64,000 nucleotides of DNA from the NCBI GenBank assembly GCA_015847255.1, contig JADLZK010010164.1:62001-126000 (forward strand), in the 5' to 3' direction. Shown here in pieces: positions 46,360 to 57,805 of the stretch (position 1 is the stretch's first letter; every line of letters starts with the position of its first letter). The notes beneath the pieces were generated by a model. The model was not told where the DNA came from and did not search any database. It worked only from the letters and a program-made list of their open reading frames with translations. A program made the position numbers and the translations under genes. Source of the stretch: Hyparrhenia diplandra. Its lineage: Eukaryota > Streptophyta > Magnoliopsida > Poales > Poaceae.

Positions 46360-48130
46360 GATCTCATCACATATATTACCATTTACTTCTTTCTTATTCC
46401 AATACAAATTAGTGCATAGAACTGCCTTGTCGTCACGGTCAATCGCCGATGGACTCAACAGCTACAATACACGCCTCTGTTTTGAAACAGCTTCTTTATC
46501 ATTGGGCCCTTTATTGTCCAGAAATCATAGGCTATACCATTAACCCATGTCGACTGTGTGTTCTCTGAACGCACTGGGTGGTAAGCCTTTTGGTGAACGG
46601 ATCCGCAAGCACTTTTTGTTCCTTATATGCTCAATACTTTTCTGTTCCTTATATGCTCAATACTTTTAATATGACTCCGGACTTTCTCCTCTACAACATA
46701 TAACTCTACGTCAATGTGTTTGGCAGCACACTTGACCCGTTGTCATAGGAGCAAAACGGTTAAATGGTTATTGCTGTTGTCAACCATTATCAACTCCGGG
46801 TATAATCTTTTGATTACCTTTGCCTGTCCCTGAAGCCTCATAACAAGTTGTATCATGTGTATGCATCATCAATAACACCACAACTGTTTTATTTGGAGCT
46901 TTTCCACAACAAACTCCAACCGCGAGTGTCAGTGACTAGTGTGGAATTCACTGCACATCTCGCCAAATCTCAACATTTGTACCCACAACTATATGAGAGT
47001 ACTTGTTCTTTCTTACTCGATATGAGGCTTTCAGTACTTTAAAAAATTCCAATACATTTATTACTCCATTCCAGTGATCTATATCTGGACTGGACTTCTG
47101 CCAAATTATCCCGGATATGTGAACTCTGTAGGGTAATGACATACTTGTGCTTTCATTAAGCTTCCAACAGCCGAAGCATGTGGTACCACATATTTCTTTG
47201 ATCTATTTCACATTCATTCTTGAAACACTAAGGTTTCCAAACCCATTACCCTTAACTATAAGAACAGGCATAGGTTTTATTTCATGCATACTTTATTTCT
47301 TTAGAACCTTTTCTAAGTATGCCTTTACAACAAATCCAAATACACCTTTTCTTACGTCTCGGTGAATTTTCAATTCTTATTATGAGAGACATTTCACCAA
47401 GACCATTCTTGTTGAATCTCGAGGACAAATACTTCTTCTTTAATAGTAGATTAGCACCACTACTAGCAAGCAAGGTGCTATCGACATGTAGGATTAGGAA
47501 AATATCCATTCTTAAACTTCTCATAATACTGTTGTCCTTCTCATTCTCTTTAACCCAAATATTCTATTGACCTTTTAACTTTAAAACTCTACCTTTTAGA
47601 GACTTGCTCTAACCTTTAAATCATTTCTTTAGGCGACATCTCATATGTTCTTTTACTCCCACGATAAAACCATTAGGTTGTGCCATGTATTCATTTTCAT
47701 ACAAATCCCGTTAGGGAATGCCGTCTTTACATCCATACGATGTAACTCAAAACCATAATGTGCCATTAACTTTCACCGTAATCAATTCATTCTCTTTATA
47801 TAACTGTTCTCACCACAAGTGGCGATTTATATCTTTTTGTATTCCCTTTGGAGTCACATTGCGTCTTGTAGACCCATTCTGTTTCCTTGTTTTGGCTCCA
47901 TTAGAAATTACTTCTAAGTCCCAAATAACGTCGGGATTCTTTAATTTCATAACTTCTTGCCATTTAGACAAGTGAGTACTTCTCATGGCTCTTTAGACAA
48001 GGTGGGATCATCCTTCATTTGAATTTCTTTAACATATACTTTATAGTCATCAGAGAAAATTGCTTTTCTCAATCTTTGAGACCTTTTAGGGTCCTTAGCT
48101 ATTGGCACTTCTTTAATGTGGGGTTGTTGT
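46360..48130 (-). pseudogene. Copia pol remnant (RT and RNase H)
   Basis: Minus-strand pieces, in pol order from high to low coordinates, are: a pre-RT stretch near 47860-47980; LHRMDVKTAFPNG (about 47720-47760), the RT substrate-binding box; QPNGFIVGVKEHM then CRLKK (about 47610-47690); and the catalytic box at 47282-47524, where the usual YVDD reads HVDS in a frame continuing LLASSGANLLL. The RNase H end includes CQTH/KHIDVELYVVEEKV-like sequence (about 46670-46740) and ADPFTKRL (about 46575). Stops and frameshifts separate all pieces and the second active-site Asp is lost. Integrase and protease are barely traceable further right. Confidence 0.85.
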
Positions 48131-50450
48131 TGCTCTTTTATTGCACAGAGGCAATTAATTCTATAAGGTCCTATATCTAGGATCCTTGTTTACTTATACA
48201 ACAATAACATGGTATTTCAAATCATGTGTCTCGGCATACCATGCTCCCCAGATTACTCCATCTTCTAGAGATAGAGTATCATCACTTTTCTTATTTTGGG
48301 TTTGATCTCGTTAAACTCATATGGTGCCATAGTCACTGCTTTAATAACTAACTTTTCTAGTATGCTACCTTCCTATCGAACTAAAAAAAGATCTAGGAAT
48401 TTAGCCATTACTTTCTTTAGGGGTATAACTATTATGACCATTGTACTCCCTCAATGATCACATTCATCTTTTATAGATCACTTTTGTCTTTAATGCATAA
48501 TAAATACAACTTTATCTTGAACTATAGGGGAGTGTCTTTCTTAATCGTCATTTCTTCTTCACATCTTTTGAATTTATCTCATATTTCTCCCCCTCGAATG
48601 TGGCATGAACTTTTCTACCACAATTCGAAACTATCAAACTCTTGTGAAGAAGAAAACTTTGATTACTTATTCATCCACATGGGAGTACTTTTCCTCATTT
48701 CACTTCAAGAACTTAGCAAAGTCCTTTATTATCAATACTTTTGCAAGTCATGCTCGCGACGTTATTCTTATCGGAGGTTCGTACATAACTTTATTTTAAC
48801 TTTACACTCATGAAGTGCTTAATGTCAATTCTAGGATAGCACAAGAGCTACCCATACTTTTTCTCGCTATAACGAGATGCACTATGTTAACTTTACCTTG
48901 CTATGCAAGGTATGCATTGTGCCAACTTTACCCCATCATGCGGGTATTATCTCAACCTTTTCCGCCATGCGGAATAATTCCCTCGAAGGGACATGAATGC
49001 CGAGGATTGGCTCATCAAATTTAGAAATAAATCCGAATACTCAGAACATACATGCTTAATCCAACGTTGGTCAAATTAAATATGAATGTGATCATTTACA
49101 ACTCTTATCGTAATGACTAAAACTGAAAATACATTCTTTCATTGATAGTACATGAAAAAAAAAAAACATTTCTCAAACTAAACTTTAATATCAACTTTGA
49201 CGCCATTGGCGACTCTTATTCATTGCTTTATCATCTTTTTTCGAGTCATGAATGACCAGCTCATTTTTTTTACGCCTTCAAGACTCAAAACATGAAGAAC
49301 ATTGTCTATGAATATTCAACAATAGTCAACGATAATGAGCATGAAATTAACCCTATGTTGATCCGGTTAAGACATGCACATTAAACTTTAAATATCTTTA
49401 ACTCAGTATTCTATATCACCGTTGGGCAGAAATAGAATAAAACATCATTCTTTGTACATCAATTCCACATCACCGTTGGCAGAAATAGAATAAATGTATG
49501 AAACTCAATAACATTTGAAGCATATAACTCATTTTTTCTACATTAATTCCACATCACCGTTGGCGTAAATGGAATAAATGTCCGAAACTCAATAATCTTG
49601 AAAGCATATAATCACTCCTCACAATTAGAAGATGATCAATTTCATTGCAAATGAAACATGAAAGTACTTTTCTTTTACCTTTATCAGTTCTCTCTGAATA
49701 ATTGGTCACTTTGATCCATAATATAATGTAGATTTACACTTTAAACATAAAACTCACTATAAACTTATAATATTGTTATCATCAACGTTGGTCGAAAATA
49801 ACAATACCATAATTAAACTTTTACCATAAACTCATTACTCCTCTAATGAAATTAGGGGATAAACTTTAATCACTTTCTCTTCAAATTAAATTCTCCCGTT
49901 GGTTCGAAATTAATAAGAAGAAGAAAAAAAAAAATACTTTAACTTTGCAAGCGAAACATTAAACAATTCTTTAAAATAATTATTCTAGATCTGAAGCATC
50001 TCATGGTACTCATACACTCTCTAAACAAAAACCCATGGATTCAAATTGAATAGAGATGAAATAAAGACAAAATTCATCAATATTGTGCTTCTGAAATAGA
50101 ATAAAACTGAACTGATCTTGTGCTGTACTTTGGCCCGGCCTAGAAAAACCAGCTCGGCCTTAAGGCCTGTCCAGCGCATTGCCACAGCCCAGCGGCGGCC
50201 ACGGCCGGAGGCCCAGCCGCGCATGCTCTATTTCCTTTCTTTTCCTTTTTTTTAATTTAATCCCATTCGGCCAGGGTTTGCAGCAAACACAGGCCTGCGT
50301 AACCTGGGCCTGAGCCGGTTTTTTCTCGCTTCGCCTGGGCCACATTCGGGTCCAAAAGATCTCGGCCGTAGATGCCGATCGGACGGCTGTCCGGGCGGTT
50401 TCGGAGAACAAAACCGCCGCCCGGCCGGGAGCTCCCAAACCCTAGAACTC
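48131..50450 (-). other. decayed Copia interior with repeated ACCGTTGG motif
   Basis: AT-rich, with no continuous frame. ATCACCGTTGGCAGAAATAG-like phrases recur near 49420, 49470, 49555, and shorter CAACGTTGGTC or CCCGTTGGTTC forms near 49062, 49785 and 49897. Their function is unknown. Confidence 0.5.
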
Positions 50451-51205
50451 ATTTCGTTTCCTCAGCGCCGCCCGTCACTTTCTTTCTCATGGCGGCGCGA
50501 GTGGCATGGGGTGGCCGCCGCCGCGGCCGTGGAGCTCGCCGGCGGCTGCCTCGACCCGAGGCTCCCGGCCTCTTTCCTTCTCTTCTTTGAGCCGCGGCGG
50601 GCGAACGCGATGGCCTCGCACGCGCCCGGCCCGAGCCATGGCTCCTCGGTTGGTATACGCCGCGGCTCCCGCTTCTCTTCTCCTTTACCCCATCTTTCTT
50701 TCTTATCCTTTCTCCCAGTGCCAACCTTGGACGGGACGCTGCCCGCGGTAAGTGGCACCCGGATATGCCCATATACGGCCGGAGGTGGCGGCGCCGCGAC
50801 GTCCCGCCGGCAAGGCGTCCACCGAAAGTGAGCGTCACGCCGGAAGATTTCAGCCGCGGTGCCCTTTGCCCTTAGGAGGCGGAGATCGCGCCGACATGGA
50901 CCCTCCCTCCCCAAAGGGTTTCCTCTCTTACCGCGGTGCTCGCGATGATCGACCCGACGGTGGTGACTACGGCATGAGAAGCCGGGCAGGTGCCTCCCCT
51001 CGCCGTCTATCTTTGTTCTAGGGTTAGGGTTGATTCTATCCCCGATCCGATTTGAATCGGTCCTTCATCTTTTCTTTCCCGATCAAATTGGTCCATTCAA
51101 TTTCTTTTGGTACTTTTCTCTCTTCGAAATCCAAAACGATCCGGTATTCTTTCAATTTTCCATCCCCGATCTGATCCACTCACTAGACCAGGCTCATGAT
51201 ACCAT
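50451..51205 (-). other. GC-rich 5' leader region of Copia
   Basis: Between the primer binding site and the decayed gag, sequence is GC-rich (50470-51010) with several overlapping open frames of Arg/Pro/Ala composition on both strands, typical of uninterpretable GC-rich DNA. It may be captured host sequence or leader; I recognise no protein. Confidence 0.4.
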
Positions 51206-51644
51206 TGTTAGGATTTGGGATCGATCTAGGTGTAGATCAGATGGGAAACACTTTGCATTTGGGATATACCGGATGTATGTTTAATGGATACTGAGAGAGA
51301 TAAAAAGAGAGAAGGGGAAAGAGTGAGATGCACGTACCGTCAAGTAGGAGCTTCGCCATTGGGATCATGGGCGATAAGTCGTTGAAGTCCGTCGAGGCGG
51401 TGAGGACGCCGGTGGACTTCCTGTAAACAACCCGCCCTTACGATCGGACGTGGTGCGGAGGTGGGGAAAATGGCGGCCGACAGGGAACCTCGCATTACCT
51501 TGAGCCGTTGGCCCCCACCTCCTCTTTATAGGGCTGCTGACAGGCCCACCAGCCACATCTTGGGTCGGGTGTCCCCCGATCGGAGGGACATCAAAGGGGC
51601 CCGTCTCAACCGTTGGGTTGAGAGCGGTGAGATCAATTCTAACA
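51206..51644 (-). repeat. 5' LTR of minus-strand Copia
   Basis: 439 bases, partner of 45909-46348. Confidence 0.93.
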
Positions 51645-51649
51645 GCACC

Positions 51650-52253
51650 AACTGTTATGTCCATGACTACAAAATGACACCCCCTTTTACAACGCAAATA
51701 AGTGTTGCTGAAAGTTCATATATACGTTAAGGTGGTCTATACCATCGCATCCAATATGTGTTGCCTAAAGTGGCGTTGCAAGGATCTATTGCAACACTTA
51801 TTTATGTGTTGGTAACATGTGGTAATAAGTGTTGCAAAGTTGCAACGCATAATGTTTGATCATAGCAACACTTATATGTGTTTGTATAGACCATGTGTGA
51901 ATAGCCTCTATGGTTTGTTGTAACGTATAGATTTAGTTTATTGCAACACAAATATGTTTTGTAAGGAATAAACCATTTGTTCATTAATATTATATAATTA
52001 TTTATTTTTGAGATAACAATAGAAATACTATTGTACAATTTAATAAAAAATGCAATACCATCCAACATAAAAATAAGCACACTAAGCCATATATATATTA
52101 TAAATAATTTGTCGCATTACAAAGTAACATCCAAATTCATGACACAATTTTTTATACAGAGCACACGTTCCTATGTGAGCAAATATAAAACATATAAAAG
52201 ATCCCTCTTAGCATGCTAGCTATCCTCCTTTCTCCTTCCTTCAGCTCAGTCAA
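51650..52253. other. subterminal-type repeats AAGTGTTGC
   Basis: Copies of AAGTGTTGC / GCAACACTTA in both orientations occur at 51690-51960, a pattern typical of subterminal regions of DNA transposons of the CACTA type. GACTACAAAATGACACC near 51667 could be a mutated terminal repeat. This would make the gene at 52254-54738 transposon-borne. Confidence 0.45.
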
Positions 52254-54738
52254 TCATTCCTCTGCTGTGATCACATATCTATCTTCTGGATCTGCAGATG
52301 AAATTTAAATTAAATAATATGACACACATGAGAACTGAAATCATATTGGGTTATAGAAAAGACCGTACAAAACTTGAAGGCCATGCAACATGGACTCCTC
52401 CTTCCACATCTCTAAGAACCTTGTAGTTTTTGTATGGTCGTATCAATGTTTCATCTTCTACCATTGCAAAACTAACAGAAACCATCCAAAATTCTTTTGC
52501 CTAGCTGAACACCATCAATTTTCTGTCTTGGATCACAACTCACTAGTTTACCCATTGCAACAGTCTTATTTTGATTTTTCCATCTTTGTAAGTATACTTT
52601 GGTGCCAACCTGGTTCACAAATATATGCATACAATAAATAAGCACATAATAGATCACAGTCTATCTAAGAAATTGAATAATCATACCTTCATTGTATTGC
52701 CAGTTGACAAACTTGTTGTGCCACGATGATTCTTCTACAAAAGTATATATGGGGATTCTTAGACTCCAGTTGTAAGAACAATTAAGAAAAGGATAAAATG
52801 AAGTTTTAAGAGATGTGTCTTATACACTAGCAGGTACTGATGCACTAGGCCTTTTGAGATCTTGTTCAGCTGGTAACAAGTCAAAACAGATAACTTAGTT
52901 GTGGAAAATAAGCTAATAAAAATATCAATGCTAGAAAGATATTTACTTTGTACTGAGATGCTTCAAAATTTGAGGGAGTAGCAAATGTTTCCTTTGAGAC
53001 AACCTGTAGTATGTGCTCGTTTAATACAACTATTTGATAAAGTTCATAGAATAGTATACTGCCATTCTGTTAGGAAACTCAGAAAGCAGTTCCAATAACG
53101 TATTTAGCAGCATGATCAAAATATATTGCTTTGCATCCATGTGTTAAGTTTGGTGCATAAAACCTGATCGTTACTACAATTATCTTTGTAATGTGCTGGC
53201 AGATCCTCATGCTCGACATAATCATCTTGCTCTGTCTATAGTGAATAAGAATAAATTAATATATTCTTTCACCAACAAAATGGAATCAAAATAGAGATTG
53301 GTTATTAAGGCCAAACACAACATGAAGTAAACACCAACAAAATGGAATCAGAGTAGAGATAGGTAAACAAGAAAGCACAGCACAAAGTAAACAATAATGA
53401 ATAAAGTTCAAACAAGGATTGTAGGAACTTGTGTAAAATAAAATCTACATGCAGTGCTTCATGAATACCTGTAAGCTAATATTTATTGTGGCTGGGGTAG
53501 ATGAGTCCGAATTTGTGGTTCCATATGAGTGCTCAGCCACCTTCTTTACAGAGGAACCAAAAGAATCTTTAACCAAAATACCTAAAAATGATTCATCATT
53601 GAAAACTAGCTTCCTTACCTGTTTGTTTGATCTAAGAACATCTATTTTTCTCTGCATCATAAGATTCTGCCTCTACAAGCACAAGTCACAAGTCACAGTT
53701 AAAGGACAACATAAAATTCTAGTTAAAGCAGCAACCATTACTAGCTTTCCAATGCCAAACATAGTAAAACGCTCTCATCCATATTACTGTCATACCTTCT
53801 GTACATGACTAAGGTATTCGTAATCTGGCTGCAGATCATCATCCTCTACATTTTCAGCATGCCCATTCTGCGATGAAATAAAACAAATAAATCGTTGACA
53901 TAAATCTGGTATGCAAAATCCAATTCAATTCTACCATTGTATCATTCAGTGGTGCACCCATGCTAGAATCCTGAAATTATGAGGGTCACTATATACTCGC
54001 TGTCCATCCATGCTAGAATCTTGATTTTGAGGGTCACTATATACTCGATGTTGATAGACAAATGACTACAAACTAGAACCAACTATTAAAAAAAATTACA
54101 GTATATTGTTTTTTCTTGTCAATTTTAGAGGGGTACGCACCTTTCGTTTCAGTATTTGGCATATCAGCACAATAGCCATCTTTAGGTGCATAGACAGGAT
54201 CACCTAAACATATATAGTAAATTGATGTGTACCCATAATGCCCAATCAATTCAATCAGGTTGAAGTAGCATATCTCATCTCTATCCATTTCCGTCTGCAC
54301 ACGTTTCTCCCCTTCATCTGCCCCATCGCATACAAGATTTATGGTCCACATATCCACCGCCATGGTACCACAACGCACAATCTAAATAAAATTTAGCACC
54401 AATAGAAAAGTAAGAATAAAGCATTGGATAATTCTCCAATAAAAACAAATGTAATAGAATAATGTAGCAATCATTGGAGAAAGCTAGCGGCAATGCAAGT
54501 TTTGTGAAAAATAGATCCCTGCAGCAGTCCACTGAATGCAATCAAAAAGGATGCTACTGCAAACCAATAAAGTTGGAATGAGAAAATGAGTGCAAAACTG
54601 CAAACCAATAAAGCACCTTTTAAACCATCCGTATTTTTTTATACTTGGTTCACTGCATTTTACAGGTATAAGTGTGCACTGCAATTTAGGATGTGTACCT
54701 GCAAATTTGACACACCTCCTTGATTTTTGGGACGACAT
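52254..54738 (-). pseudogene. multi-exon gene, probably transposon-derived (PB1-like N-terminus)
   Basis: The minus strand has a series of small coding segments with good splice sites. An ATG exon 54738-54699 (MSSQKSRRCVKFA) ends in GCAG/GTAC. Exon 54381-54141 contains HGGGYV and, in another frame, DRDEICYFNLIELIGHYGY, the pattern of the PB1-like N-terminal domain of grass transposon proteins. Further exons are 53867-53796, one ending CAAACAG/GTAAGG near 53618, one ending TTACAG/GTATTC near 53468, 53235-53164, 52869-52828, 52734-52687 (SSWHNKFVNWQYNE) and the last, 52291-52254, ending ITAEE-stop. The final exons join in frame. Joining exons 1 and 2 hits TGA soon after HGGGYV, so the copy is probably frameshifted. 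Not all phases are resolved. No transposase catalytic domain is seen. An unknown host gene remains possible. Confidence 0.5.
53958..54057. repeat. 50-bp tandem repeat, two copies
   Basis: CCATGCTAGAATC...GAGGGTCACTATATACTCG occurs twice head to tail within the multi-exon gene region. Confidence 0.85.
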
Positions 54739-55284
54739 CTTGAGAGGTCAGCACAGGAATTGCCTAACCTGAATAGCAAATACAATTGACATTTTCAGAG
54801 TAGTTCATATGTTGTGGCTGCACCTACTGTATATGAGAATAGGTATCTGCTTATGATTTAAAACTATCATAATTCATAAGTCCTTGAATTAAATCGAGAA
54901 TTCATACTTGATTTAATTTAGCAATGTAACTTAATCATGTTTAAGAACAATTCGTCAAGTAATAAATCTACCAAAATACATTCAGATTCAGTTAAGTTTA
55001 TAGATCAGCACATAAATGTCAGTTGGTTATCGAACTCAAAAATGTAGATATTAAATAAATTTAGTAAACCCACACAAGGTCAGTTAAACTCAGAAGGAAC
55101 AGAGATGAAATACAAAAGCCATGATTTACTCCCCTTCCAATACAAGCATCAGATAGCAACATCCAGAGAGGTTAGGACTTAGAATAATTAGAAACACGTC
55201 TTCTTAATATGCAGGTCGCACGTCATGCCTTCTTCTTACAGGATTTCCGAGCAGGCACAACGACGGCGGAATGGAGCAGCACGG
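54739..55284. other. 5' side of the multi-exon gene, no other gene seen
   Basis: AT-rich sequence upstream (minus sense) of the ATG exon, leading to the GC-rich minisatellite at 55285. Confidence 0.4.
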
Positions 55285-55391
55285 CGACGTGCGTGACGGC
55301 AGCCGCGGCGGGGATCCAGCGGGTGACGTGCGTGACGGCAGCGGCGGCGGGGATCCAGCGGGCGACGTGCGTGACGGCAGCCGCGGCGGTG
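55285..55391. repeat. 39-bp GC-rich minisatellite, nearly three copies
   Basis: CGACGTGCGTGACGGCAGCC followed by GCGGCGGGGATCCAGCGGG repeats at 55285, 55324 and 55363. Being a multiple of three, it keeps a minus-strand frame open as a 13-residue repeat (AAAAVTHVARWIP). It may lie in the first, untranslated or coding, exon of the gene to its left; there is no evidence of translation. Confidence 0.85.
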
Positions 55392-55845
55392 AAGTGTTGC
55401 CGTAGGGCTCCAGTAGGCGGACCGGACCGGATCTGGGTCGAGCGACGGTGACTCTTGAGGCGGCGACAGGGACCGGTGTTGGTGCGGCCGTGCGGCGGTG
55501 ATGCCGCGGTGCGTTGCTGCGTCGCCCTGTTTGCAGCAGGAAGAGGATAGGTATGGACTATGGAGTGCTTGTGCGATGGCAAAGAATAGAAAATGGACCA
55601 TGTTTCAGCTGGGATAACTGACGAGATCCACAAATCAGGGGTGGTTCCCAGGTTGTTTTCACCCGGTCCGCTCCAGTTAGTCTCTATGAACGGTGGGGCC
55701 ATTGTTAGACTTCTCAATAATTAGATTACAAGTGTGCGGGAAAAAAGGTACCAAATAAAAAAAAAAGAGGGAAACAATGGCGGGAGAAGGTTACGTATGC
55801 GAATATATTATAGGTCTTGGAAAAGATGGCGGGAGCCACAAAAAA
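55392..55845. other. no supported gene
   Basis: The GC-rich frame 55223-55717 (minus) extends here but is low-complexity and without recognised domains. Confidence 0.35.
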
Positions 55846-56041
55846 ATGATTACGCTGAGTTTAAATTAAAAAATATGGTTATTAGTGTTAGATCCAAATT
55901 AAATGAATATTTGGGATTGTACACAGATTCAAAAAAACAAAAAGTGATTACGCTGAGTTTAAATTAAAAAATATGGTTATTAGTGTTAGATCCAAATTAA
56001 ATGAATATTTGGGACTGTACACAGATTCAAATGAAAAAGTT
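55846..56041. repeat. 98-bp tandem duplication, almost identical
   Basis: The unit GTGATTACGCTGAGTTTAAA...GTACACAGATTCAAA occurs twice, starting at about 55846 and 55944, with about one substitution (GGGATTG/GGGACTG), so the duplication is recent. Confidence 0.92.
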
Positions 56042-56240
56042 ATCAATTACAAAATTTTATAACTTTTCGAGATCTACAACTTTGCTTTTTGGTCAATTAC
56101 CCATCCAAGGTCGTACAAAAAATTGGAATTTCAAATGTGAAGAATTCAGCCATAATTTCATTGGATTAATGATTTTAAATGAAAACATTATCAAATATAA
56201 AGTTTCTTAACTTTTTGAGATCTACATTTTTGTTTCCGGG

Positions 56241-56979
56241 TGTTGGGGGAATGATCCATCGGACAACCTCGACGAGCTCCGCCCCAAAGCCCCAACCCCG
56301 CAAGATGAGGTTTAAATTGCACCTCAACTAAGTCGCAACAAAATGGTCATCCCCGCTAGGTTCAGCACGTTAGCGATGGTTCCACCCCTCACGCCTCCCC
56401 TTAGTCACCCCCGCCACGGTCAAGCGTGTTAGCAAGGGTGACACCCTCGTGCCCCTAGGTCACCCCCCGTTGACCCTCGCGGGGTGCACCGCCGCCTTGT
56501 CTTCGGTGTTTCACTTCTTTCAGGTCCCCCCCTTCGGGCGAGCGAGGGATCTCGCAACGGTGTTAAAGGAAGTAAGCCTCGCAAGCCTCCCCAAGATACT
56601 CGCGAGGTTTCGTGACATGATTTGTCTCATCACCTAGCGGCGGCCAGGAAACCCTAGAAGCTCCTCTCGACGGTAGTTGGAATTGGACTTGTGTTTGTAC
56701 CCCTTTGCCCCTTGGGGCCCACCTCATTGTAATTGTATCAGTAACCCTAATGTAAAAGGTCACTGCCTCTTGGTATGTCCTATAAATACCCGAGGGGTGC
56801 ACTGTAGAGAGGGAGGACCCCTAGTTTTAATGCCATTTACTCCACTTTCAGTCTTGCCACGTGTCACTCTACTCACCCGCTTGGACCCTCGCATGTATCA
56901 TGACTCATTCCTATGGTAAACCCTCGCTCCTCCGATTCGACCCTAGGTCGATGGTTGGGGAGCAGGAGTGAACCCCACA
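56241..56979 (+). mobile_element. solo LTR, 739 bp (TSD CCGGG)
   Basis: Starts TGTTGGGGGAATG and ends GAACCCCACA, with CCGGG at 56236-56240 and 56980-56984. A TATA box CCTATAAATACCC lies at about 56778, consistent with plus orientation. The TGTTGGGG start is common in grass Gypsy LTRs (inference). It interrupts DNA of the AAAGTTATCAA/GAGATCTAC repeat family. Confidence 0.9.
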
Positions 56980-56984
56980 CCGGG

Positions 56985-57668
56985 ATCCATAATTTCATTG
57001 GATAAATGATTTCAAATGAAAACATTGACAAATTTGAAATGTGAGAATTCAAATGCAATCTCGTTGGATCTTGAAAAGTACTACAACTTTGGTATAATGT
57101 TCATCTTCATTGCAAGTCATATAAGAAAGTTACGAAGTTTTTTGTGCACCATATAACCAAGGTTCTGAAATAAAAAATGTCAATGTCCTACTATTAAACA
57201 CAAATATGTGTGTAGTGTAATGGTAGAGAAGAGCTTAACACGTTGGGGATTGCACGTTGGGGATGATTGTGGGTTCTAATCCTCATGATGGTTATTTTTG
57301 TTTTTTTTTTATTTTAGAAATCAAATTTTGAAAGGCGCATTTATTTTGTTAATTACAAATCAAATCTTTATAGCCTTTTTTTTTTTTTAGAAATCGCACC
57401 TAAACTGGTGAAATCTTTATAGCCTTTTTTTTTTGTTTTTTTAGAAATCCGGCCTTGTTCTCAATAAGTAAAAAGTTTAGTGAGAAATTAACGCTAATGG
57501 GTGCTTGTTCAACTGGTTACGGTAGAGGGCTTGTTCCTATTCTTTGTGCAGGTTCGAACCTGTATCCCTCCTTTTTGTCCCTTATATTAATTATTAATTG
57601 ACTGGAAAACAAGTGCATGTTGTTAAAAAAAAAAAACTGTCCCACGAACAGAACCTGCGCACAAGCTT
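56985..57668. other. repeat-family DNA and short duplications
   Basis: Continuation of the interrupted repeat, then T-rich tracts. A duplication of AATCTTTATAGCC plus T run plus AGAAATC occurs at 57363-57450. No gene. Confidence 0.5.
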
Positions 57669-57805
57669 GGTTTCATAAACGTTGCTACCTCCTTGGTTTC
57701 ATAAACGTTGCTACCTCGTTTTCACAAAGCTCGATTCATAAGCGTTGCTACCTCGGCTTCAGAATCGTTGCTTGCAACAAATAAGTTAAGCGTTGCCACC
57801 TATTC
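57669..57805. repeat. about 26-bp minisatellite overlapping the P450-2 3' end
   Basis: On the minus strand GAGGTAGCAACGTTTATGAA plus ACCAAG repeats, with two near-perfect and about three degenerate units. The distal units form the last codons and the stop (TAG of GAGGTAGC) of the P450 reading frame ending at 57748. Confidence 0.85.

Larger units (their letters stand above)
45909..51644 (-). mobile_element. Copia LTR retrotransposon, minus strand, decayed (TSD GCACC)
   Basis: LTRs 45909-46348 (440 bp) and 51206-51644 (439 bp) both run TGTTAGGATTTGGG...CAATTCTAACA and are highly similar. GCACC flanks both ends (45904-45908, 51645-51649). On the minus strand TGGTATCATGAGCC (rc of 51192-51205) follows the 5' LTR as the primer binding site, and AAGGGGGAGAA precedes the 3' LTR as the polypurine tract. 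Pol remnants are on the minus strand (see separate entry). The interior is more decayed than LTR similarity would suggest, which may mean gene conversion of LTRs or trans-mobilisation of an already defective copy. Confidence 0.95.

Noticed and set aside
50449..51021. Overlapping GC-rich frames on both strands
   Set aside because: Arg/Pro/Ala-rich in all frames, no domain, inside the Copia leader.
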